From the NCBI GenBank assembly GCA_026000755.1, contig BNZC01000016.1, forward strand, positions 1-32,294: a stretch of DNA of 32,294 nucleotides. Reading direction: 5' to 3'. The notes under the pieces were generated by a model. It was not told the DNA's origin. It made no database searches and worked only from the letters and a program-made list of their open reading frames with translations. A program made the translations under genes and the position numbers. This stretch comes from Clostridia bacterium (GTDB lineage Bacteria > Bacillota > Clostridia > Lachnospirales > Lachnospiraceae). Positions 13,607 through 20,285 of this stretch are shown piece by piece. How positions within the stretch are numbered: position 1 is the first letter of the stretch; every line of letters begins with the position of its first letter.

Positions 13607-14340
13607 TATGTAACACCTTCCATCAAAGAAGCCACAAATTCATTTGCAGGATGTTTCAGAATTTCTTCCGGCGTATCGTACTGCTGTACTTTTCCCTCAT
13701 GCATAATCAATAAGCGAGAACCCAGTTTGACGGCTTCTGTAATGTCATGCGTTACAAACAGATATGTCTTTTGATCTTTCTGATGAATCCGCAACAATTC
13801 GTCTTGTAAATTCCTGCGGTTGATGGCATCGATTGCCCCAAAGGGTTCATCTAAAAGCATAACGGCAGGATCCGCCGCTAAGGCTCTGGCAAGTCCAATC
13901 CTCTGCTGCTGTCCCCCGGAAAGCTGTGCCGGATAACGGCGGTAAAATTCCTTGGGATCCAGATTCACTAATTTAAGGAGTTCCTCCACTCGTGCGGCAA
14001 TTTTCTCCTTGTTCCATTTCAAGAGTTTCGGCACGGTGGCGATGTTGTCATACACCGTCATATGAGGAAATAGACCGATTTGCTGAATCACATAGCCAAT
14101 GGATAAGCGTAAAGCCACCGGGTCTTTCTTCGCAATATCCTCTCCAAACAAGGAAACGGTTCCACTATCCGCTGTATACAGGCGATTCATCATTTTCATA
14201 AGGGTGGTCTTACCGCTACCTGAGGTACCTACTAACATGACCATTTCCCCTGCTTCCACCGAAAATGATACATGGTCAACCGCATTCATGTTTGCACCTT
14301 TGAAGCGTTTTGTCACATCTGTGTAGGTAATTGCAGTCAT
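13606..14340 (-). CDS. OpuCA-like ABC ATPase lacking CBS domains
   Basis: 244-residue nucleotide-binding subunit. Seen are Walker A GTSGSGKTT (38-46), Q-loop YVIQQIGLFPHM, signature LSGGQQQRIGLARAL, Walker B VMLLDEPFGAID and the switch FVTHDITEA. It matches the ATPases of the OpuC/ProV osmoprotectant group. It stops soon after KVQQYDTPEEIL, without the two C-terminal CBS domains that sense ionic strength in full-length OpuCA. Start ATG 14340 is preceded by AGAGGGCATAGGAA. It lies 84 bp downstream of the 4Fe-4S gene and is coupled to the permease. Loss of CBS suggests transport not gated by osmolarity. Confidence 0.88.
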   Translation of the reverse strand: MTAITYTDVTKRFKGANMNAVDHVSFSVEAGEMVMLVGTSGSGKTTLMKMMNRLYTADSGTVSLFGEDIAKKDPVALRLSIGYVIQQIGLFPHMTVYDNIATVPKLLKWNKEKIAARVEELLKLVNLDPKEFYRRYPAQLSGGQQQRIGLARALAADPAVMLLDEPFGAIDAINRRNLQDELLRIHQKDQKTYLFVTHDITEAVKLGSRLLIMHEGKVQQYDTPEEILKHPANEFVASLMEGVT

Positions 14341-14424
14341 TTCCTATGCCCTCTCTTGTAAATGAAATCGATTACTGTTAAGCGGTATTCGCAAAGCGTA
14401 ACAAGTATGTATAAATATCTTTAC

Positions 14425-15429
14425 TTACACCCTCTCCTGCACACTCAAGGCTTCCACCGGGCAAACGGTAACACACAAACCACAGCCCACGCAATGTTCC
14501 GGTGCAGTCAGCAACTGTCCCAGTTCCACGTGCAATGCCAAGAAATTACAGCGTTTTGCACAGGCACCACAGCCGATACAGATTGCGGTATTAACCGAAA
14601 CCACAGAAGTGGTCTTTGGCCAAAAACTGCCTGTACCTAAGCGTGTTCTCGCCCGAAACAGGTAACAACAATCACTGCAACAATTACACATACCATTTTC
14701 ATTTGCCGTATGTACCAGACCCGCTTGCTCCGCCTCCGCAATGATCCGTTTACCCTCTTCCTTTGAAATGGGTTTTGAAATCCCTCGATGGGCAAAACTG
14801 TTGATTTCATCACGATAGGACAAGCAGGTCAACAAATCCTGCCCGCAATCTCCACCCAAGGAACGACAGTCACATGGTGCAAGGTAAAGCTGACGTTTTT
14901 CATGGTCAATGCGAAAAAGGGCCTCATCTGCGGTGATGATTTCATCCTCCGTCAAACTTTCATCTGCGGTAATGGTTTCTTCTTTCCGGGAAAGGGTATT
15001 ACTATAGGCTTCAAAATACCACTGATCTAAGGCTTTCCGAATGGTTTTGGGGAAACGTTTGTAGGTATCATGGCAACTGACGGCAAACACATCCAAAAAT
15101 TCATAAAAACCAGACAGCCGATATTTTGGCAACTCCTCTAAACGAACCTCATCAGAAGCCGTATACACCGCCGGATTCCCCTCTTTGATGAGAGAGAAAA
15201 TCCCTCGTTGATAGAGAAGCTGTGCATAGTCCACCGCCATCGCAAGACCACCTGTCACTTTCAACATCTCGTCCGTAATCGCTTGTATGTCCTTCGGGGT
15301 AAACTGTTCCGGAAGAGCCGCAATCATCTGCTGTTCTTCTAAGGCTACAAAGTCATCAATCACAGGTTGTGCCACTTCCGGAACCTTAAATTTTTGCAGG
15401 AAAATCTGAAAATCATGTACTCTGTCCAT
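14425..15429 (-). CDS. 4Fe-4S multi-cluster binding protein
   Basis: 334-residue cytoplasmic protein. The N-terminal half is helical, with a winged-helix-like segment around LLYQRGIFSLIKEGNPAVY. The C-terminal half is cysteine-rich: C186, C188, C195 and C202; then NGMCNCCSDCC (C248-C255); then two ferredoxin motifs, CIGCGACAKRC (284-294) and CVGCGLCVTVC (313-323). The ferredoxin part binds two 4Fe-4S clusters, and the other cysteines may bind another cluster. An electron-transfer or redox-sensing role is inferred; the partner is unknown. It is the first gene behind a strong promoter (15576-15604) and heads the ATPase-permease-metY unit. Residues 152-170 contain a 36-bp-period duplication (ITADES/ITADEA). 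Confidence 0.82.
   Translation of the reverse strand: MDRVHDFQIFLQKFKVPEVAQPVIDDFVALEEQQMIAALPEQFTPKDIQAITDEMLKVTGGLAMAVDYAQLLYQRGIFSLIKEGNPAVYTASDEVRLEELPKYRLSGFYEFLDVFAVSCHDTYKRFPKTIRKALDQWYFEAYSNTLSRKEETITADESLTEDEIITADEALFRIDHEKRQLYLAPCDCRSLGGDCGQDLLTCLSYRDEINSFAHRGISKPISKEEGKRIIAEAEQAGLVHTANENGMCNCCSDCCYLFRARTRLGTGSFWPKTTSVVSVNTAICIGCGACAKRCNFLALHVELGQLLTAPEHCVGCGLCVTVCPVEALSVQERV
14924..14979. repeat. 36-bp-period in-frame duplication in the 4Fe-4S gene
   Basis: A 20-bp block starting TCATCTGCGGT occurs at 14924-14943 and 14960-14979 and doubles the acidic TITADES / IITADEA stretch. It lies in a linker before the cysteine-rich half. Confidence 0.75.
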
Positions 15430-15575
15430 ATTGCTCCTTTTTCATGTGTTATTGTTTGGAGGTTTTTTCCAAATATCTGTGATAGGAAATAACAAGTGAG
15501 CTATTTGTCTTATAAAGTGTTACTGTCTTGGAGATTTCCGCTTCGCTCTCCGTTGGGAAGCTTGTCAATAAGAGT

Positions 15576-15604
15576 ATTATAGCATTTTCAACATGCTATT
15601 GCAA
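15576..15604 (-). promoter_or_regulatory. Promoter of the 4Fe-4S/ABC/metY operon
   Basis: Minus strand TTGCAA (15599-15604), exact 17-bp spacer, TATAAT (15576-15581). The predicted leader of about 140 nt before the gene at 15429 shows no S-box or T-box core that I can recognise. Confidence 0.82.
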
Positions 15605-15638
15605 GTGAGATGTTTTTACGTGCTGTTCAGTTTGTCAG

Positions 15639-15742
15639 GTACGATTTACGGTGCATCGAAAACGACTGCCCTATGTAACTCCAAACGGTTGCTCTGTGTA
15701 ATTGAAAACGGCTGCCCACTCGGCAACCGTTTTCAATTACAC
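15639..15742. repeat. Interspersed repeat with 21-bp hairpin
   Basis: Arms 15696-15716 and 15722-15742 pair over 21 bp with one mismatch around the loop CACTC; the stem contains GAAAACGG(C/T)TGCC. The left part (TACGATTTACGGT, then CCAAACGGTTGC) matches motifs in the elements at 24554 and 26583. It lies past the substrate-binding protein stop codon and may act as a transcription barrier, although no T-run follows. The 385-bp gap 15430-15814 contains this, the promoter at 15576 and no gene. Confidence 0.75.
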
Positions 15743-15814
15743 TTAGAATATCAATTCATCCCTGCAGGGAAAACCATTACAATGACAATCCCTTGCTTTT
15801 TAATTGCAATTTTC

Positions 15815-16783
15815 TTACTTCGTACTCTTCAAAACCTCATTTATGAAAAACTCTCCTGCCACCTCTTCATATTCTTTCTTATCCAAATCCACCTCTGCAT
15901 TCAGCTTAGTGATTTTTTCCGTAGTCAAATCTTTGTCTACTGCATTTAAGATATCCGCTATTTGAGGATAGGTATCAAGCAGTTCCTGACGTACTACAGG
16001 TGCCAGATTATAAGGAGGCCATACCTGTTTGTCATCAGTAAGCAACACATACTGATCATCCGTAAGGGCACCTTCTGTGGTGTAAGCGGGAGCCACATCC
16101 GCCTCATCGTTGCTGAGGACTTGATATTTTAAGGCATTGTCATAGATTTTAGATGATTTGAAGTTAAACTTACCGTAGGTCTTTTCCAATGCAGGAATAC
16201 CGTCATCACGTTCGTCAAATTCTCCTTGGGATGCAAAACGAATCTTGTCTGCGTTCTTCTGCAAATCAGAAATCGTCTTGATGCCATATTCATCGGAGGC
16301 TTTTTTCGTGATTACAAGACCCTGTCCGTCATTTGCCGGTGCATAATCAAGCCACACCAAGTTGAATTTGCTCTTGTATTCATCCTTTACGGTAGTATAC
16401 ACTTCGTCCGGATCGGTGAGTAAGTCATGTTGCAGTACAGACAGCAGACCGGTTCCGGTGTATTCCGGATAGAGGTCAATGTCATTGTTTACCAAGGCGG
16501 TATGTACGGCGGAGCTTGCCAAGTTAAACTTGCGGTCTACGGTGTAACCCTTGTCCTCTAATGCAAGCGCATAGAGTTCCGCCACAATCAGGTTCTCGGT
16601 AAAATTCTTGGAACCAATGCGGATGGGCGTGCTTTTGTCTGTGTCAGCATTTTTGTCCGTTCCTGTTTCCGTTGTTTCTTTTCCGGTGTCACCGGCTTTC
16701 TCACTCCCACAGGCCGCTAAGGTTCCCATTAGCATGAGCGATAAGAGTACTGCCATGATACGTTTGATGCCTGTTTTCTTCAT
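15815..16783 (-). CDS. OpuCC-like osmoprotectant/glycine-betaine substrate-binding lipoprotein
   Basis: 322 residues. The lipoprotein signal peptide ends LAAC (C25), followed by a T/D-rich linker. The OpuAC-type binding fold starts TPIRIGSKNFTENLIVAEL, with DLYPEYTGTGL, RFASQGEFDERDDG and the hinge-crossing DEADVAPAYTTEGAL further on. It captures the ligand outside the membrane for the permease pair and ATPase nearby. The ligand could be betaine, carnitine, choline or another quaternary or sulfonium compound. Start ATG 16783 follows GGGAGG. It lies 219 bp downstream of the first permease, probably on the same transcript. Confidence 0.88.
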   Translation of the reverse strand: MKKTGIKRIMAVLLSLMLMGTLAACGSEKAGDTGKETTETGTDKNADTDKSTPIRIGSKNFTENLIVAELYALALEDKGYTVDRKFNLASSAVHTALVNNDIDLYPEYTGTGLLSVLQHDLLTDPDEVYTTVKDEYKSKFNLVWLDYAPANDGQGLVITKKASDEYGIKTISDLQKNADKIRFASQGEFDERDDGIPALEKTYGKFNFKSSKIYDNALKYQVLSNDEADVAPAYTTEGALTDDQYVLLTDDKQVWPPYNLAPVVRQELLDTYPQIADILNAVDKDLTTEKITKLNAEVDLDKKEYEEVAGEFFINEVLKSTK

Positions 16784-16837
16784 TCTTAAATCCTCCCTTG
16801 TTTCTATTTACTTTTATAGGTTGCCATTGCACCATTG

Positions 16838-16985
16838 CAATGGGTAGCTATCTTAGGTCAAAAACAGATTCCCTTCTATGTTTGCTGAACAATAACGATT
16901 ATGCACACAAATCACAAAAAAACGTAATTTAGCAAATAAAGCACTCGGTTTTCACTTTGCCAAACACATTACTGCTCCTGCTAGA
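16838..16985 (-). repeat. Decayed repeat-family copy between permease and binding protein
   Basis: Read on the minus strand, the segment containing GTTTTTTTGTGATTTGTGTGCATAA followed by TTGTTCAGCAAA aligns with the core and right part of elements A and B. Its ends are degraded and I find no target duplication. It fills most of the gap 16784-17002 inside an otherwise continuous transporter operon. Confidence 0.55.
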
Positions 16986-17002
16986 CAATAAGGTTGAAAC
17001 CT

Positions 17003-17644
17003 CTACACCGCCCCTCTCTTCCATCTTGTCAGGCTATTTTCCAATTTCCCTAATAAAAATCCCGAAAGCAGAGACAGAATCGCCACCGATACGCCGCCGA
17101 TCAGTAATAAATCCGTTCGCATAAGACCAATCCCCGTAAAAATAATCGCCCCCAGTCCTCCTGCTCCAATGTAGGCTGCTAAGGTTGCACTTGAAATCAC
17201 TTCCACCACTGCCGTCTTTACACCGGCTAAGATAAATGGCAAGGATAAGGGCAACTTCACCAACCAAAACACCCGAAGGGGCTTCATGCCCATGGCATTG
17301 GCTGTTTCTATGGCGGGTGCGGGCAAGGAGGTAAATGCTAACACCGTATTAATCAGCACCGGCGGAATTGCCAGAAACGACAATGCTACAACCGAGGGCA
17401 ACACACCTACGCCGAAAATCGGAATACACAAGAGCAAAACCGCAAGACTTGGGATAATGCGTAAGGTGGAAAATGCCCCTGTAATCACGCCGCCAACAAG
17501 GCGGTTCTTTGAAGCCGCAACACCCAAAGGTACTCCAATCACAAGAGCGACCAGTACCGCAATGGCACTAATCGTAATATGCTCCCCTACTGCCGCTGTA
17601 TAATTACTCATGTTATTGGAAAAATAGGCAAATATGGCGTACAT
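17003..17644 (-). CDS. OpuC-type ABC permease subunit (first)
   Basis: 213-residue inner-membrane permease with several membrane segments and an EAA loop (IETANAMGMKPLRVFWLVKLP). It is related to the permease at 12974-13606; the two probably form a heterodimer. The frame is open back to 17692, but that codon coincides with the predicted transcription start. ATG 17644 has AGGAGATT upstream and is preferred. It is the first gene behind a consensus promoter and is followed by the substrate-binding protein. The importer is therefore divided: permease and binding protein on one transcript, ATPase and second permease on another. Confidence 0.87.
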   Translation of the reverse strand: MYAIFAYFSNNMSNYTAAVGEHITISAIAVLVALVIGVPLGVAASKNRLVGGVITGAFSTLRIIPSLAVLLLCIPIFGVGVLPSVVALSFLAIPPVLINTVLAFTSLPAPAIETANAMGMKPLRVFWLVKLPLSLPFILAGVKTAVVEVISSATLAAYIGAGGLGAIIFTGIGLMRTDLLLIGGVSVAILSLLSGFLLGKLENSLTRWKRGAV

Positions 17645-17699
17645 AAGGGAATCTCCTGTTCTAAAAAGGGTGCTTATCTGTTTTGTATACATTAATCAA

Positions 17700-17728
17700 A
17701 TTCTAGCATATTGCACTACAGATGTCAA
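17700..17728 (-). promoter_or_regulatory. Promoter of the permease/binding-protein operon
   Basis: Minus strand TTGACA (17723-17728), 17-bp spacer, TAGAAT (17700-17705). It gives a leader of about 50 nt before ATG 17644. Confidence 0.85.
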
Positions 17729-17828
17729 GACCGTAACGCTCCCTACTCACGCAAAACGCAAATCACAAAAAAGGATAGTTCTGTCTGTGACTATGTTGTT
17801 TATCTCGCTACTATAAAACAGCACTCTA

Positions 17829-18986
17829 TTAATCTTTCAATCGGAAATTTGAGGTGTTGTCCGTCAATTGGTTCACAGAATTAAACCATTGCCGATCTTT
17901 CACATAAAACCCATAATAAGGTGCAACGGTGGTCACTAAGCTTGCCATTTTATCCTCACCGTCCATTACAAATCCTGTGTGGTCTAATACAAGCACATAA
18001 AACTCTGTATTCTTGTATTTTTCCGTCTGCATAAGCTCATGAATTTGCTCTTTAATCACCCTCGTTTTATCGCCGTAGTGGTCGACCATATAATCAATGC
18101 CCTCATCACCCACGAGAACCTGATACTTGCCCTCATAATAATTGTCGTCATGGACATCGGGGTCTTTATACCAAGAAAAAGAACCATCCGTCCTTAAAAT
18201 AAGTTCAGAACCATCATCACCATCCCATGTTTTGCCTGAAAGCTCATCTGCAAACGGATTGCTATTATTACCATCGGCATTTCCATTGGAAACGGTACTA
18301 TTGTCACCGGTAGAATCCGTTGAAGAATCCTTTGCATCTTCTGAATTTTCGTAAACCTCATCATAGTAGGGCGTTTGTTCATAGATTATCTCAACATCTC
18401 CGGCGGAGAAATAAATAGTAATCACAATGTGTTTATCCGCTTCTACCGATTCTTTGACAAAACGATAACTGCCGTAGCTTGCGCCATCATAGCCATCATT
18501 TATGTCTTCACGCTTTAGGGCGAAACCATTTTCTTCCAAGGTGTTTCGATAAGTTTCCCTTTCACCATCACTAATTCCATCACGATAGGTGATTTCCTTG
18601 CGTAAAACGCCATAGCTATTATCTGTTTTAATGGAGCGAACCGTAACGGTTCGGTGGATTGCACCCCGAAGAGAAATTACTTCATCTTGCCCGAGTTTTA
18701 CAAAATTGGATTTTTCCGCAGACGATAGAGCCATTACACCAATTACAATGATTGCCACAAATAGGAGCAGTAGGCCGCCAATGACAGACCCCAATACAAT
18801 CGGCCATACTTTCTTTTTCGATTTTATATCTGTGGGGTGTGGCGATGAGGTATAATAGGAAGGCGTTTGGTCTGTTTGGTTTGTTTGATTTGCGGCTTCC
18901 GAGGAATTTGGCGTAGATGAGGTGTAATCGGAAGGCGTTTGGGTCGCTTCCTCCTTGGATGGTATGTATTTCCCATTAAGAATCAT
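17829..18986 (-). CDS. Membrane-anchored hypothetical protein
   Basis: 385 residues. A cytoplasmic N-terminus rich in S, T, N and Q contains a doubled TPS-x-YTSS element. One membrane segment at about 60-87 (WPIVLGSVIGGLLLLFVAII) has KSKKK before it, so the rest is outside. The outer part has a first domain (about 95-215), a D/S/N-rich linker, and a C-terminal domain beginning SGKTWDGDDGSELILRTDG that resembles small lipocalin-like or DUF domains in Clostridia. I cannot name the family. Start ATG 18986 follows GGAGG at 6 nt. It lies downstream of queA on the same strand. Confidence 0.75.
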   Translation of the reverse strand: MILNGKYIPSKEEATQTPSDYTSSTPNSSEAANQTNQTDQTPSYYTSSPHPTDIKSKKKVWPIVLGSVIGGLLLLFVAIIVIGVMALSSAEKSNFVKLGQDEVISLRGAIHRTVTVRSIKTDNSYGVLRKEITYRDGISDGERETYRNTLEENGFALKREDINDGYDGASYGSYRFVKESVEADKHIVITIYFSAGDVEIIYEQTPYYDEVYENSEDAKDSSTDSTGDNSTVSNGNADGNNSNPFADELSGKTWDGDDGSELILRTDGSFSWYKDPDVHDDNYYEGKYQVLVGDEGIDYMVDHYGDKTRVIKEQIHELMQTEKYKNTEFYVLVLDHTGFVMDGEDKMASLVTTVAPYYGFYVKDRQWFNSVNQLTDNTSNFRLKD

Positions 18987-19012
18987 GATATTCCTCCTAA
19001 ATAAACATAGGA

Positions 19013-19067
19013 TGCTACAAAATCAACATAGCATCTCCAAAACGAAAGAATCGATACTGTTCTTTCA
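19013..19067 (-). pseudogene. Ghost C-terminus of a second queA
   Basis: This 55-bp segment repeats 19086-19140, the 3' end of queA, 73 bp further downstream. Read on the minus strand it encodes [18 protein letters not shown] then stop, against [18 protein letters not shown] in queA. It even has an AGGAG about 10 nt before the ATG. It is either a diverged tandem duplicate or the tail of an older queA allele. Confidence 0.8.
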
Positions 19068-19087
19068 GCATCTCTTGGAAACTCCTG

Positions 19088-20209
19088 CTACAAAATCAAC
19101 ATAGCATCTCCAAAACTAAAAAATCGGTACTGTTCTTTCACCGCCTCCAGATAAGCCTTTAGCACCTGATCTCTCCCTATCAATGCGGAAACCAGCATAA
19201 GCAGAGTGGATTTCGGCAAATGAAAATTCGTAATCAGACCATCTAACAGTTTGAATTTGTAGCCCGGATAAATGAAAATATCCGTCCAAGCACTTTTCGC
19301 TTGCAACTGCCCTGCACTATCCACAGCGGATTCTATCGTACGGCAAGCGGTAGTTCCCACACAGATAATACGCCCACCCTGTTGTTTGGTATCGTTAATC
19401 AAGCGTGCCGCCTCTTTGGTGATTTGATAAAATTCTTCGTGCATATGGTGCTCTAAGACCTGCTCTGTTTTCACCGGACGAAAGGTAGAAAGCCCCACGT
19501 GTAAGGTCACTTCTGCAATTGATACGCCCATTTTTCGGATTTCTTGCAAGAGTTCGGGTGTAAAATGAAGTCCTGCCGTTGGTGCTGCCGCCGAACCGTC
19601 CCATTTCGCATAGACGGTCTGGTAACGCTCCTTATCCTTTAGGGTGTGCGTAATATAAGGCGGAAGAGGCATTTCGCCCAGACGGTCTAAGATTTCCTCG
19701 AAAATCCCTTCATAGGTAAAGCGAATCAGACGATTTCCATCCTCTAATACCGCCTGAACCTCTCCACGCAAAAGTCCGCCCCCAAAGGAAATTGTTGCTC
19801 CTTCTTTTAACTTTTTTCCCGGTTTCACAAGACATTCCCAGAGGAGGCTTACAGTGGATTCCGTATCCTGCCCGGTAGGCAAACCACTTTCACTTACTGT
19901 CGTTTCTTCCTCACGGATTGCTTCCTTACGAGCAACACCGGGCGTTTCTACTCGTTTTAACAACAGCACCTCAACTTTTCCGCCACTCCCCTCACGTTCA
20001 CCAAACAAACGGGCAGGAATCACCCGGGTGTTATTCAACACCAAGCAATCACCCGCTCTCAAATATTCGGTAATTTTAGAAAATGTGCTGTGGGTAATCC
20101 CCCCCCCCATCTTGTCAAGTACCATCAGACGAGAAGCACTGCGATCCGCTAAAGGGTCTTGCGCAATCAATTCCGGTGGGAGGGTATAATCAAAATCACT
20201 GAGTTTCAT
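19088..20209 (-). CDS. queA: tRNA preQ1(34) S-adenosylmethionine ribosyltransferase-isomerase QueA
   Basis: 373 residues. QueA uses SAM as ribosyl donor to convert preQ1 to epoxyqueuosine at the wobble base of GUN-anticodon tRNAs. Hallmarks are the N-terminal [69 protein letters not shown] and [18 protein letters not shown]. It is about 30 residues longer than usual because of an insertion at about 88-120 between LLLKR and [13 protein letters not shown] 20209 is chosen over an upstream TTG at 20230 because the protein then starts at MKLSDFDY. It follows pheT by 76 bp. Codons for MGGG carry a run of ten C on the plus strand. Confidence 0.93.
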   Translation of the reverse strand: MKLSDFDYTLPPELIAQDPLADRSASRLMVLDKMGGGITHSTFSKITEYLRAGDCLVLNNTRVIPARLFGEREGSGGKVEVLLLKRVETPGVARKEAIREEETTVSESGLPTGQDTESTVSLLWECLVKPGKKLKEGATISFGGGLLRGEVQAVLEDGNRLIRFTYEGIFEEILDRLGEMPLPPYITHTLKDKERYQTVYAKWDGSAAAPTAGLHFTPELLQEIRKMGVSIAEVTLHVGLSTFRPVKTEQVLEHHMHEEFYQITKEAARLINDTKQQGGRIICVGTTACRTIESAVDSAGQLQAKSAWTDIFIYPGYKFKLLDGLITNFHLPKSTLLMLVSALIGRDQVLKAYLEAVKEQYRFFSFGDAMLIL

Positions 20210-20285
20210 TATAATAACAAGTCCTTTCAAGGCTTAGTAAGTGAGGAATAACACAGCTCTCTGCACTATAAACACCGTACTTGCC

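Noticed and set aside
15430..15575. SAM or other riboswitch in the leader of the metY-containing operon
   Set aside because: I could not find conserved core motifs. The region looks like low-complexity leader plus a repeat remnant.
19013..19140. attL/attR pair of an integrated element at queA
   Set aside because: Only 18 bp separate the two copies and there is no integrase, so at most this is a scar, not a resident element.
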